42,045 nucleotides of DNA, from the NCBI GenBank assembly GCA_029255605.1, contig JANLJF010000071.1, positions 1 through 42,045 on the forward strand, read 5' to 3'. Source of the stretch: Azovibrio restrictus. Its GTDB lineage: Bacteria; Bacteroidota; Bacteroidia; Chitinophagales; Chitinophagaceae. Each line of letters begins with the position of its first letter. Position 1 is the stretch's first letter. Under the pieces are notes generated by a model. The model worked only from the letters and a program-made list of their open reading frames with translations. It did no database searches and was not told the DNA's origin. Below, piece after piece: positions 16,217-24,107 of the stretch. A program made the translations under genes and the position numbers.

Positions 16217-17641
16217 ATGCTAAGAAAACTACTCCCCTCGTTGCTATTGCTGTGCATAGGGCATACCCTCTTTGCCCAAAACTACCAATGCGTGCAGCCG
16301 GGCAAGAAGCGCTATTTCATCAACGATAAGTATTATCTGCGCGGCATACGCATAGATTCTGTAAAAACAATAGGCGGTGTGGAGTACCTGTACCCGTTCA
16401 AATCGCCGAGGGGTAAGTATTATGAAGAACCGCTGCAGCCGGGTGGTAGCTGGCTGGGCGATGTTATCATGCTAACGCCCGATGGCACGCACCTGTTCAT
16501 CAACCATGCCAAGGATACGGTAGTAATAAAGCCACAGGCCGCTGTAAATGATAGCTGGGTGCTGTATGATGATACTACGAGCATCTACTACATGGCTACC
16601 CTTACGCAGGCAGATACCATGACGGTATTGAATACGCTTGACAGTATAAAGGTGGTAACCATAACGGCATTTGATGGCAGCACCCCACTCCCTGCCGATT
16701 CACTTAACAATAAACGTATCGTCCTATCTAAGACACATGGCTTTGTGCAGGTGACCGATTTGTATAATCTGCCCTTTCGCGGCAGCGTATCATGGCGCGA
16801 TAGCAGCGATTATTTCACAGCAAGGGAGGGCAAGGCTTCCATGTTCAAGCTCGTAGACTTTCATAATCCTACCTTTAATGACCTGTACGACTATAACGTG
16901 GGTGATGTAATGCAACGAAAAACGGATTACCTCAATACTGCCACCGCTACAACTACTATTACAGAGGCTACCATAACGAAAAAGGAAACGATAGCACCGG
17001 GCTATACCCGGTATACCCTGCAACAATGGCACCAGGTTCACACGCTATATACCAATAATTATACGACACGTGCCAGTATCGAAACCCTTACAGTCGATAC
17101 CCAAACACTAATGGCAGACTCACTGATGCCGGAAGAGGTGGGGCAAAAGGACTTCATATATTATAACCCGAACGATACCTCTTTCTGTACAAAGAGCGCT
17201 CGTTACACTTTTATCGGCAATAACATTACAGAAGATGGGGTAAGTACATTTGAACCACCAGACCATGTCAGGAAATATAAAATAAGCATAGGCTGGCTAG
17301 AAGAAATAAAAGCTAATCTCAGCTATAGCAGCACCGATAAATTAATATACGTAAACCGCAGCGGCACACCCTGCGGTTACAAGGAAACCTTAGGTGTCCC
17401 CAATGTTGACAAAGCCACACTAAGCATCTACCCCAATCCTGCCAATGATGTGCTGCATGTAGAGGCCGCGGCTGTATCGGCACAGCTATACGATGCATTG
17501 GGCAAACAAGTGGGCGCATGGGCATTGCAGGGCGATAAGCATACCCTGCACACCGGCCACCTGCCCGCAGGTTACTATGTGCTGAAAATACAAGATGCCA
17601 CCGGGAAAACTTTTCATCAACCTGTAAACATTATTCACTAA
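16217..17641 (+). CDS. T9SS type A secreted protein, paralogue 1
   Basis: A 474-residue exported protein: signal peptide of ~20 residues ending LFAQ, a large unassigned beta-rich body, and a C-terminal T9SS type A sorting domain (~400-474) with SIYPNPANDVLHVE, LYDALGKQV and the LPAGYYVLKI block. Such cargo crosses the outer membrane through the type IX system, and the sorting domain is removed and replaced by a surface anchor. The body has no family I recognise. It is followed by a paralogue whose ATG overlaps this stop (TAATG), so the two are translationally coupled. The first 55 bp of the mature part are identical in DNA to the paralogue. Confidence 0.8.
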   Translation: MLRKLLPSLLLLCIGHTLFAQNYQCVQPGKKRYFINDKYYLRGIRIDSVKTIGGVEYLYPFKSPRGKYYEEPLQPGGSWLGDVIMLTPDGTHLFINHAKDTVVIKPQAAVNDSWVLYDDTTSIYYMATLTQADTMTVLNTLDSIKVVTITAFDGSTPLPADSLNNKRIVLSKTHGFVQVTDLYNLPFRGSVSWRDSSDYFTAREGKASMFKLVDFHNPTFNDLYDYNVGDVMQRKTDYLNTATATTTITEATITKKETIAPGYTRYTLQQWHQVHTLYTNNYTTRASIETLTVDTQTLMADSLMPEEVGQKDFIYYNPNDTSFCTKSARYTFIGNNITEDGVSTFEPPDHVRKYKISIGWLEEIKANLSYSSTDKLIYVNRSGTPCGYKETLGVPNVDKATLSIYPNPANDVLHVEAAAVSAQLYDALGKQVGAWALQGDKHTLHTGHLPAGYYVLKIQDATGKTFHQPVNIIH

Positions 17642-19086
17642 TGCGCTACGTAACTGTATTGCTTATTCTATTGAGCACAACGCTGACTGCAGTAGCCCAA
17701 AACTACCAATGCGTGCAGCCGGGCAAGAAGCGCTATTTCATCAACGATAGTTATTACCTGCGCGGCATTCGTATCGACTCCGTAAAGACGATAGGCGGTG
17801 TGCAATACCTGTACCCGTTCCGGTCGTTCAGGGGCCTGTACGAGCTGGATACGAATGGCGGTAGCTGGCTGGGCAAAGTAATAACGGTGCAGAATGATGG
17901 CATTACTTACTTCGATAATCATTGGGGTGATACCACCTTCATACACACACAAGCTGCCCTGCACGGTAGCTGGCTGTTTTATACCGATACTACCGATGTG
18001 TATTATCCCGCCACCATCACAGCGATAGATACGGCGACTATAGAAGGTGTGATAGATTCGGTAAAAGAGATAACCCTAGCGTGCTACAACAGCAGTGGCC
18101 TGCTGGCTACCGATAAGCTGCACGGCGCACAGTTGCTACTAAGCAAAGCGCATGGCCTTGTACAGGCGTTCGACTTCTATATCTTTCCCATGCACGAGCC
18201 CGGTAAGCCCTACCAGCGCGATTTTGATTATACGCTGGATAAGTCCACTTCGTACATGTCGAATAAAAACGCTGTCCTGTTCCGGCTATGCGATTTTGAT
18301 AATCCGCTGATGACCGAGTTTTATGATTATAGCCCCGGCGATAGATTTGTACACCAATACTACCTGGGGGGCTACCCTAATACTACCATGTTTGATGTAA
18401 GGGAAAAGCAGGTAATGGCAGATAGCATTGTGTATGGCGGCTATAGCTATAGCCAGCAATATGTGCCCGTGCAAGGTTACGGGTATCAAACAAGCTGTGT
18501 GTATAGCAATATAGTTGTACACAGCACTACGTTTCTCGATACCAGCCTTATGCCCGAAGAATGGGGGACGCGCGATTTCTATTATTACAACCCTGCCGAT
18601 ACCACCTATTGCCGCACCGGCGGGTTATATACTACCCACGCCAATTTCATTCTGTACCCCGATAATCAGGTTAATATCTTTGAACCTATAGGACATCAAT
18701 ACAGTTATAAAAAAGGATTAGGGGTTACCTGGCATCATTACCAGAATGGCAGTGGCCCGATTAACTATACCAAACCGCTAACTGCATTTGCCAAAGCCGG
18801 CGAACCGCAATGTGGGCCTGTCGCAGTGTTATCGGTAGATGCTATAAATGGTAGTGCTGCTTTCCGCGTGTATCCAAATCCCGCCAATGATGTGCTGCAT
18901 GTAGAAGCCACTGTAACGGGTACAGTGTATCTCATCAACACATTCGGGCAAACAGTACACGTGGCTACACTCGGTAAGGGCACAACCACCATCCCCACCA
19001 CTACCCTGCCTGCGGGTAATTATGTGCTAAAGCTGGAAAGTGCCGGTACTACTATGCATCACAGGATGATAAGCGTGCTGCATTAG
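17641..19086 (+). CDS. T9SS type A secreted protein, paralogue 2
   Basis: A 481-residue paralogue of the preceding gene: signal peptide ending AVAQ, a nearly identical mature N-terminus (NYQCVQPGKKRYFIND), a diverged Tyr/Thr/Asp-rich middle, and a C-terminal T9SS sorting domain with RVYPNPANDVLHVEA and LPAGNYVLKLE. The start overlaps the upstream stop by one base. The middle part differs far more than the two ends, which suits a surface protein under diversifying selection or gene conversion at the ends. The biological role is unknown. The stop is followed at once by a tandem repeat tract and the convergent pirin gene. Confidence 0.8.
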   Translation: MRYVTVLLILLSTTLTAVAQNYQCVQPGKKRYFINDSYYLRGIRIDSVKTIGGVQYLYPFRSFRGLYELDTNGGSWLGKVITVQNDGITYFDNHWGDTTFIHTQAALHGSWLFYTDTTDVYYPATITAIDTATIEGVIDSVKEITLACYNSSGLLATDKLHGAQLLLSKAHGLVQAFDFYIFPMHEPGKPYQRDFDYTLDKSTSYMSNKNAVLFRLCDFDNPLMTEFYDYSPGDRFVHQYYLGGYPNTTMFDVREKQVMADSIVYGGYSYSQQYVPVQGYGYQTSCVYSNIVVHSTTFLDTSLMPEEWGTRDFYYYNPADTTYCRTGGLYTTHANFILYPDNQVNIFEPIGHQYSYKKGLGVTWHHYQNGSGPINYTKPLTAFAKAGEPQCGPVAVLSVDAINGSAAFRVYPNPANDVLHVEATVTGTVYLINTFGQTVHVATLGKGTTTIPTTTLPAGNYVLKLESAGTTMHHRMISVLH

Positions 19087-19127
19087 CAGGTGTAACACTG
19101 TAACAGGTGTAACAGGTGATACACCCT
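19087..19127. repeat. GTGTAACAC/GTGATACAC tandem tract between convergent genes
   Basis: Fills the whole 39-bp gap between the stops of the T9SS paralogue (19086) and the pirin gene (19126); units GTGTAACAC, TGTAACAG, GTGTAACAG and GTGATACAC. Confidence 0.75.
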
Positions 19128-19992
19128 ACCATACCAACTGCTGTTCCTTCGGCAGTAAGGTTACATGTTTCATCAGGCCTTTGTTATATTCATCATACAG
19201 GCGCAGTATATCTTTCGAGTCGTTGCCTATAAAGGGGCCGTAGGGCTTTATGGCATCGCCTGTGGGCTTGCCGCTATACATTACAAAGCGTGCACCTTCA
19301 TTGCCTGCGGCCATGTCTATATCGCTCAGGTTAGCATCGGGCGCTATGTTCAGCCAGCCTACCTGGTCGGCATGCAGGGTGGTATCGCCTATCGTCACGC
19401 TGCCTTGCAGCATGTAGAAAAAGGTGTTGTAATTAGCAGGTACCTGTAGCGTGTTTTGTGTATCAGCCTGCAGCGCTACATCGGCCAGTATCATAGGTGT
19501 ATAATTCAGCACGGGCGATGTAAGGCCTGCCAGTGTGCCGCTGTATAGCTTCAGGCTCATACCATCTATAGTAGCAGCGGGCACCTTATCCAGGCTGATA
19601 TCCTGCACGCGGGGTGCGACCCATTTATCGGCCTTGGGCAGGTTCAGCCACAGTTGCAGTATGCGCACTTTCGATGGCTTGTCTATCGTTTCGGTATGTA
19701 CTATGCCGCTACCTGCGGTCATCATCTGCATATCGCCTGCCTGCATGGCGTGGTTGCCCAGCCCCAGGCTGCCTTCTATCATCAGCGTTACGGTTTCAAA
19801 CCCTGCATGCGGGTGCGGGCCGCCTACGGGTGTGCTGTCTTTCTTATCCAGCATATCGTCCATCAGCAATATAAAGGGGTCGCTCTCGGCAAAGCTGCGC
19901 TGTATCACGGGACGTGCTGTATGGCCGGCTCCTAAAAAGCCCGGTTCGCCCTGTGGTGTGTCTATATGCTCTATTCTTCTTTTCATCGTCAT
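19126..19992 (-). CDS. Pirin family protein
   Basis: A 288-residue bicupin of the pirin family. Metal ligands expected in the N-terminal cupin are seen in GGPHPHAGFETVT (His-x-His) and in GSGIVHTE (His and Glu). The C-terminal cupin (~170-285) lacks such a set, as usual. Bacterial pirins bind iron or other metals, and some are quercetinases or metabolic co-regulators; the exact role here is open. A perfect -7 box (TAATTTTG on the minus strand, 20014-20021) gives a leader of about 15 nt, and the inverted repeat GTATAC-AAAA-GTATAC lies further upstream. A second ATG two codons in (19986) is also possible. Confidence 0.88.
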   Translation of the reverse strand: MTMKRRIEHIDTPQGEPGFLGAGHTARPVIQRSFAESDPFILLMDDMLDKKDSTPVGGPHPHAGFETVTLMIEGSLGLGNHAMQAGDMQMMTAGSGIVHTETIDKPSKVRILQLWLNLPKADKWVAPRVQDISLDKVPAATIDGMSLKLYSGTLAGLTSPVLNYTPMILADVALQADTQNTLQVPANYNTFFYMLQGSVTIGDTTLHADQVGWLNIAPDANLSDIDMAAGNEGARFVMYSGKPTGDAIKPYGPFIGNDSKDILRLYDEYNKGLMKHVTLLPKEQQLVW

Positions 19993-20013
19993 AACCTATA
20001 TTTTTCTATGATA

Positions 20014-20065
20014 CAAAATTACCACACGATGGCTATCCATAAGTAAGCAGTATACAAAAGTATAC
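20014..20065 (-). promoter_or_regulatory. Pirin promoter region with GTATAC inverted repeat
   Basis: Minus strand: -7 box TAATTTTG (complement of 20014-20021) with no clear -33 element. The perfect inverted repeat GTATAC-AAAA-GTATAC lies at 20050-20065, about where an upstream operator would be; it also contains a second TAnnTTTG match (TACTTTTG, complement of 20055-20062). Confidence 0.4.
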
Positions 20066-20127
20066 CGGCTGCAATGTGTTATGAGAAAGAGAAAAGGTTT
20101 TGATACCGGGCGGGATTGAGTGTGGGC

Positions 20128-20170
20128 AAAAGAAAAAGGGTTCCAAAGTTATTACCTTGAAACCCTTTAA
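20128..20170 (-). terminator. Terminator of tRNA-Arg
   Basis: Minus strand: a 14-bp stem with two mismatches (AAAGGGTTTCAAGG against CTTTGGAACCCTTT), 6-nt loop TAATAA and a T-rich tail, starting two bases after the tRNA 3' end. Confidence 0.8.
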
Positions 20171-20171
20171 G

Positions 20172-20245
20172 TGACCTCGTCAGGATTCAAACCTGAAACC
20201 TTTTGATCCGTAGTCAAATGCTCTATTCAGTTGAGCTACGAGGCC
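20172..20245 (-). tRNA. tRNA-Arg (anticodon ACG)
   Basis: A 74-nt cloverleaf on the minus strand. Acceptor stem GGCCTCG pairs with CGAGGTC (one G-U), discriminator A; D arm from GCTC to GAGC; anticodon stem TTTGA/TCAAA with loop CTACGGA, so anticodon ACG (read as ICG for CGN codons); T arm with GGTTTGAATCC. The 3' CCA is not encoded and must be added. It has a near-perfect promoter and its own terminator, so it is an independent unit. Confidence 0.95.
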
Positions 20246-20264
20246 ATTCCCGTTGTTGGGAGTG

Positions 20265-20296
20265 CAAAGATAAGAGACCACCTGCATTTTTACAAA
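20265..20296 (-). promoter_or_regulatory. Promoter of tRNA-Arg
   Basis: Minus strand: TTTG (complement of 20293-20296), 20-bp spacer and TATCTTTG (complement of 20265-20272). Start of transcription near 20258, about 13 nt before the mature tRNA 5' end. One of the best matches to the Bacteroidota consensus in the window. Confidence 0.75.
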
Positions 20297-20378
20297 TAGT
20301 TTTCATAAAAAAGATACTGTTATATTTCTCCCTCATTAAAAGTGGTAATTTGCCAACCCTAAAAATACCCGGTAGGTT

Positions 20379-20852
20379 ATGCAGGTAGAAATATGGTCGG
20401 TAGGTAAGGAAAACGAAAGCTTTATAGACGAAGGGCTGAAATACTATTTTCAGAAAACCCGCCCCTACAATCCCGTTGACCAGGTACTGCTGCAACTACC
20501 CAAAAAACTGGCCACTGCCGATGCCGATAAGGCCAAACTGCTGGAAGAAGAAATGATACTGAAAAAGCTGCATCCGCATCACTACCTCGTATTGCTCGAT
20601 GAGCGGGGCAAGCTGCTCACCTCTCCCCAATGGGCGCAACAGTTTCAGCAAATGATGAATATGGGCACCAAAACAATGGTGATACTCATAGGCGGCGCAT
20701 TTGGTGTAACGGATAATATACGCAAGCAGGCAAAGCAAGTATGGTCACTATCGCACCTCGTGTTTCCGCACCAGTTGGTAAGGCTGATGGTGGCAGAACA
20801 GGTGTACCGCGCTTTCAGCATTTTAAACAATTCTCCCTATCATCATTCGTAA
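20379..20852 (+). CDS. rlmH: 23S rRNA pseudouridine(1915)-N3-methyltransferase RlmH
   Basis: SPOUT-class methyltransferase that methylates pseudouridine 1915 in helix 69 of 23S rRNA on assembled 70S ribosomes. At 157 residues it has the normal length. The knotted SAM site shows LLDERGK, LIGGAFGV and the C-terminal block HQLVRLMVAEQVYRAF ending SPYHHS, which is diagnostic. The rhomboid gene follows after 34 bp in the same direction, probably in one transcript. Confidence 0.95.
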   Translation: MQVEIWSVGKENESFIDEGLKYYFQKTRPYNPVDQVLLQLPKKLATADADKAKLLEEEMILKKLHPHHYLVLLDERGKLLTSPQWAQQFQQMMNMGTKTMVILIGGAFGVTDNIRKQAKQVWSLSHLVFPHQLVRLMVAEQVYRAFSILNNSPYHHS

Positions 20853-20886
20853 ATAGCTATATTCGTTAGCGTAATAGGACTGGAAA

Positions 20887-21492
20887 ATGAGTTTTACACT
20901 GATCATTGTTATTGTAACGGTACTGGTATCATTAGGCGCTTTCAATAATGCAACACTGATGGATAAGCTCCTGCTGTGGCCTCGCCGCATGGATAGCCCT
21001 TCAGAATATCACAGGTTCCTTACCTCCGGCTTCATTCATGCCGACTATATGCACCTGTTCTTCAACATGTTCACCCTCTATATGTTCGGCACACATGTAG
21101 AAACGTTCTTTGCCATGATAGGCAAGCCATACCTGTTTCCCGTGCTATACCTGGCAGGCATCATAGCCAGCTCGCTGCCACCCTATGCCAAGCACAAAAA
21201 TGATAGCTATTACCGTGCCCTCGGCGCATCGGGCGGTGTGGCTTCGGTACTGTTCTCGGCCATCTACTTTGCCCCGTGGACGAAGATCATACTCATCATC
21301 ATACCCATGCCGGGCATCATCTTTGCCATCGCATATCTTGCCTATTCGGCCTATATGGATAAAAAGGGAAATGACAACATAGGCCATGGTGCCCACTTCT
21401 GGGGTGCCATATTCGGCTTCGTATTCACCTTCCTGTTCGACCCTACCCACGGCCGCATCTTCCTCGAGCAGATAATGAACCCCACGTTTTAA
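20887..21492 (+). CDS. Rhomboid family intramembrane serine protease
   Basis: A 201-residue protein with about six membrane helices. The catalytic dyad is visible: Ser in GASGGVAS (start of helix 4) and His in IGHGAHFWGAIFG (helix 6). The HLFFNMFTLYMFG segment in helix 2 matches the rhomboid HxxxN signature. It cleaves single-pass membrane proteins within the bilayer; the substrate is unknown. It probably shares a transcript with rlmH. Its 3' end is followed by repeat sequence. Confidence 0.9.
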   Translation: MSFTLIIVIVTVLVSLGAFNNATLMDKLLLWPRRMDSPSEYHRFLTSGFIHADYMHLFFNMFTLYMFGTHVETFFAMIGKPYLFPVLYLAGIIASSLPPYAKHKNDSYYRALGASGGVASVLFSAIYFAPWTKIILIIIPMPGIIFAIAYLAYSAYMDKKGNDNIGHGAHFWGAIFGFVFTFLFDPTHGRIFLEQIMNPTF

Positions 21493-21501
21493 AACCTCTC
21501 T

Positions 21502-21690
21502 CGCGTCATTGCGACTGCAAGGCACTAAGCAGGGAACAATCCACCCTCTGTAACACTGTAACAGGTGTAACAAGTGATACACCCGCCGTTGCTAAGAAGC
21601 GCGACGAGCAACGTCGTAAATTGAGTATTGTGTAACCATCTGCAGTGCTACTATGCAATATCCGTTGCGTCGCACCCTTGTGCTGTATTT
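21502..21690. repeat. Degenerate repeat cluster (partial palindromic element, tandem tract, second palindrome)
   Basis: Between the convergent rhomboid and hypothetical genes. CGCGTCATTGCGA (21502-21514) is the left end of the 124-bp element without its right end; a tandem tract follows (21548-21583); then GCGACGAGCAACG (about 21599-21611) faces CGTTGCGTCGC (about 21662-21672), an imperfect inverted pair of another element. Confidence 0.6.
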
Positions 21691-21692
21691 CG

Positions 21693-22217
21693 CTATTCGG
21701 CTTTGTAAGGAAAATCACCACCAAAACAATCAACATGGAGAATCTTAGGTAAAGGCTCATTTATCAATACATTACAGCTATCCCCATCCTTTTTGAAAAC
21801 TAACCCATTACTTTCAATACTTATCGGAAGTTCATCAATCATATCAAGCTTGTAATTTCCGAGATATTTATTGTTGGAAGTAAACAAATGGATGTGGCTA
21901 ATACCACGCTGCCTATTGGTTATAAAAGCGTGAGTAAGAACTTTAATTTTCTCTTTGCCAATATGCAATACCCCTATGTAACGAAGATTATGAATACCCT
22001 CGTCTCGTTCATAAAAGGTATAAGTACTATCGGGATTATTATAATTCAATACATATTGCCAATGGTCTTCTACGACAAAGTTGTATCCAATAGAATTACT
22101 ACACTTTCGTATACCTAATACAATTAGTAAAAGCAAGCCACCTACAACACCAATAATTGCTTTTCCCCGAAGGCTTAATGTTGCACGATTTGCTAATACA
22201 TCCTTATCTATCTTCAT
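21693..22217 (-). CDS. Hypothetical membrane-anchored protein
   Basis: A 174-residue protein with a basic N-terminus, one membrane helix (residues ~19-36, IIGVVGGLLLLIVLGI) and a C-terminal domain of ~135 residues that should lie outside the cytoplasm, rich in Asn, Tyr and charged residues. I recognise no family. A+T content is higher than in neighbouring genes, which may mark a newer arrival. It lies 29 bp downstream of tilS in the same direction and could be the last gene of that operon. Confidence 0.6.
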   Translation of the reverse strand: MKIDKDVLANRATLSLRGKAIIGVVGGLLLLIVLGIRKCSNSIGYNFVVEDHWQYVLNYNNPDSTYTFYERDEGIHNLRYIGVLHIGKEKIKVLTHAFITNRQRGISHIHLFTSNNKYLGNYKLDMIDELPISIESNGLVFKKDGDSCNVLINEPLPKILHVDCFGGDFPYKAE

Positions 22218-22246
22218 GGTGCGTTTTTAATATGAAGGATATAGCA

Positions 22247-23575
22247 CTACCTCATCTCCACCCGCAACACATGCTGCGTTTTGGGCAATAGCTTAAAGCG
22301 TTCATCCAGGCGCATGCCGCACAGCCATACTATGCGTTTATTACTTTCCAGCACCCATACATGGTCTTTTTCGTGCAGGGCTATCTTCTGGTCTTTAAAG
22401 TATTTGCTCACCTTTTTCTTTTTCATACCCATCCCTATGGGGTAGAAATAATCGCCCGTACGCCATTTGCGCAGGGTCAGCGGCAGGGTTGCCACATCCA
22501 TATCTATATAGGCAAGGCTGGCATCGGTGGGTATATTATCCGGCTTATCCGTTATGCTAAAGGTAAACTTACCATGCGGTATATCTATGGTACAAGGCAC
22601 GGCATCTATATGCACATGGTCGGCAGCCTCTGTTTGCAGCGATGTAATGATGAGAAAGCCCCTGTTGCGCAATACCCTATGCGTAGCACTATCTACATAA
22701 TGCCCGCTTTCAGATGATAATAGCGAAATGATTTGCGGTACCTGCTGTGCCGAATAGCCATAGGGTTTAAACAACTCGTAGCATATCGTATTCAGTGGTT
22801 CGCGTTTCTGTAGTTTCAGTACGGGTATGTAGTAGTCCTGTCCGCGCTTTTCCACCAGTTTCTTACGTTCTTCTTCTACTGCTTTCTTATACAATACCTC
22901 TGCCTCTGCAAAACGGTTGATGCTCTCATTCAGGTGTTGCACCCCATTGGGAAATATCTTTTCTACCACGGGTATTATATGGTGGCGCACCTCGTTACGC
23001 AGGTAGTTATCCGTCGCGTTCGATGCATCATCCCTGTAAGGCACATTATGCTGGGCTATATAAGCCGTTATTTCCGTCTTAGTGGCAAAGAGCAATGGCC
23101 TTATTATCCTGTCGTTGCGGAGGGGTATGCCATGCAGCCCTGCCATACCCGTACCTTTAAACAGGTTCATCAGCAGGGTTTCTACATTATCATTGGCATG
23201 GTGTGCCGTGGCTATATATTGGTAGTTGTATTCCGCACGTATCTCTTCCAGCCATTCGTAGCGCAGTATGCGGGCTGTTTCCTGCACGCCTTTCTTCCAC
23301 TCCTCCATCTTCTGTGTGGTATCAAACCGCACATGGTGAAACGGTATGCTATGGCTAAAAGCCCATTGCCTTACCAGTGCTTCATCCTTATCGGCTTCCT
23401 CTCCCCGTAGCTGAAAGTTGCAATGTGCTATACCAAAGGGTATGCCCGCCTGCAGGAACAAGGTAGCCATCGTCATGCTATCGCTGCCACCACTTACGGC
23501 CAGCAATATGTTTTGCGGCACCGTGGCAAAACCCTTATCGTTCCAGTGCTGTATGAATTGCTTTTGTAAGTCCAT
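22247..23575 (-). CDS. tilS: tRNA(Ile)-lysidine synthetase TilS
   Basis: Adds lysine to C34 of the CAU-anticodon tRNA-Ile so that it reads AUA; cytoplasmic and essential. The 442-residue protein has the PP-loop SGGSDSM at ~28-34, the ATP-pyrophosphatase core to about residue 210 (TAHHANDNVETLLMNLFKG is the family block), a helical middle part and the C-terminal TilS domain with LRKWRTGDYFYPIGM and KKKVSKYFKDQK. It starts 3 bp after the stop of the TPR gene, so the two are coupled. Confidence 0.95.
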   Translation of the reverse strand: MDLQKQFIQHWNDKGFATVPQNILLAVSGGSDSMTMATLFLQAGIPFGIAHCNFQLRGEEADKDEALVRQWAFSHSIPFHHVRFDTTQKMEEWKKGVQETARILRYEWLEEIRAEYNYQYIATAHHANDNVETLLMNLFKGTGMAGLHGIPLRNDRIIRPLLFATKTEITAYIAQHNVPYRDDASNATDNYLRNEVRHHIIPVVEKIFPNGVQHLNESINRFAEAEVLYKKAVEEERKKLVEKRGQDYYIPVLKLQKREPLNTICYELFKPYGYSAQQVPQIISLLSSESGHYVDSATHRVLRNRGFLIITSLQTEAADHVHIDAVPCTIDIPHGKFTFSITDKPDNIPTDASLAYIDMDVATLPLTLRKWRTGDYFYPIGMGMKKKKVSKYFKDQKIALHEKDHVWVLESNKRIVWLCGMRLDERFKLLPKTQHVLRVEMR

Positions 23576-23578
23576 ATC

Positions 23579-23893
23579 CTAATAAGCAAGGTCTTCGTAA
23601 GCGCTCTGCAATTCGTTGTAGCTGTGCATATCCTTCGCCGCCTTTGCCTTCTCCATACCTTTCTCGTATATGGTTATGGCTTCTTCGCTCTCACCCACAC
23701 GCTCCAGCAGCTTGCCCAGGTGGTAATAGGTGGCTATATAGTTCTCATCCTGTTGCAGGTTTTTACGAAACAGTGCCAATGCCTGGTTATCGTCATCCAG
23801 CTTTATATATTCCAATGCCAGTGCATGGTTCAGAAAACAATCCTCGGGAGAGGTTTGCAAAAAGGCTTTGAGTTTTTCTATCCTGTCAGTCAT
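23579..23893 (-). CDS. Small tetratricopeptide repeat protein
   Basis: A 104-residue all-helical protein with two to three TPR units (ALALEYIKLDDDNQALALF, TYYHLGKLLERVGESEEAI and a degenerate third). It is likely a cytoplasmic protein-binding adaptor. The frame is open to 23962, but a perfect -7 box (TAGCTTTG, complement of 23903-23910) lies just upstream of the ATG at 23893, so the short form is chosen; the message would be nearly leaderless. It precedes tilS by 3 bp, an arrangement that suggests joint control, although no functional link is known. Confidence 0.75.
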   Translation of the reverse strand: MTDRIEKLKAFLQTSPEDCFLNHALALEYIKLDDDNQALALFRKNLQQDENYIATYYHLGKLLERVGESEEAITIYEKGMEKAKAAKDMHSYNELQSAYEDLAY

Positions 23894-23902
23894 ACCGTAT
23901 GG

Positions 23903-23910
23903 CAAAGCTA
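23903..23910 (-). promoter_or_regulatory. -7 box for the TPR-tilS operon
   Basis: Minus-strand TAGCTTTG, a perfect TAnnTTTG match; -33 element unclear. Start near 23896, about 3 nt before the ATG. Confidence 0.4.
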
Positions 23911-24082
23911 CAAAGCATCGACCATAAAAGATAAAGCCTGCCCGTACAGCGCTGCGCTTCACATTTCGGTAGCAATCCTCTTTGTTCAGGTATATAACGC
24001 GCAGCGGTGTTAAAAAGCAGGTAATATTTAGCCATACTTAATATTTGTCATGAAAAACAGGCTATACCTGCAATTATAATAG

Positions 24083-24090
24083 TACCTTTG
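24083..24090 (+). promoter_or_regulatory. -7 box for der-rimO
   Basis: TACCTTTG matches TAnnTTTG; no clear TTG at -33. Start near 24097, leaving a leader of about 11 nt. Confidence 0.4.
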
Positions 24091-24107
24091 CCAACTAATT
24101 TTTTAAT

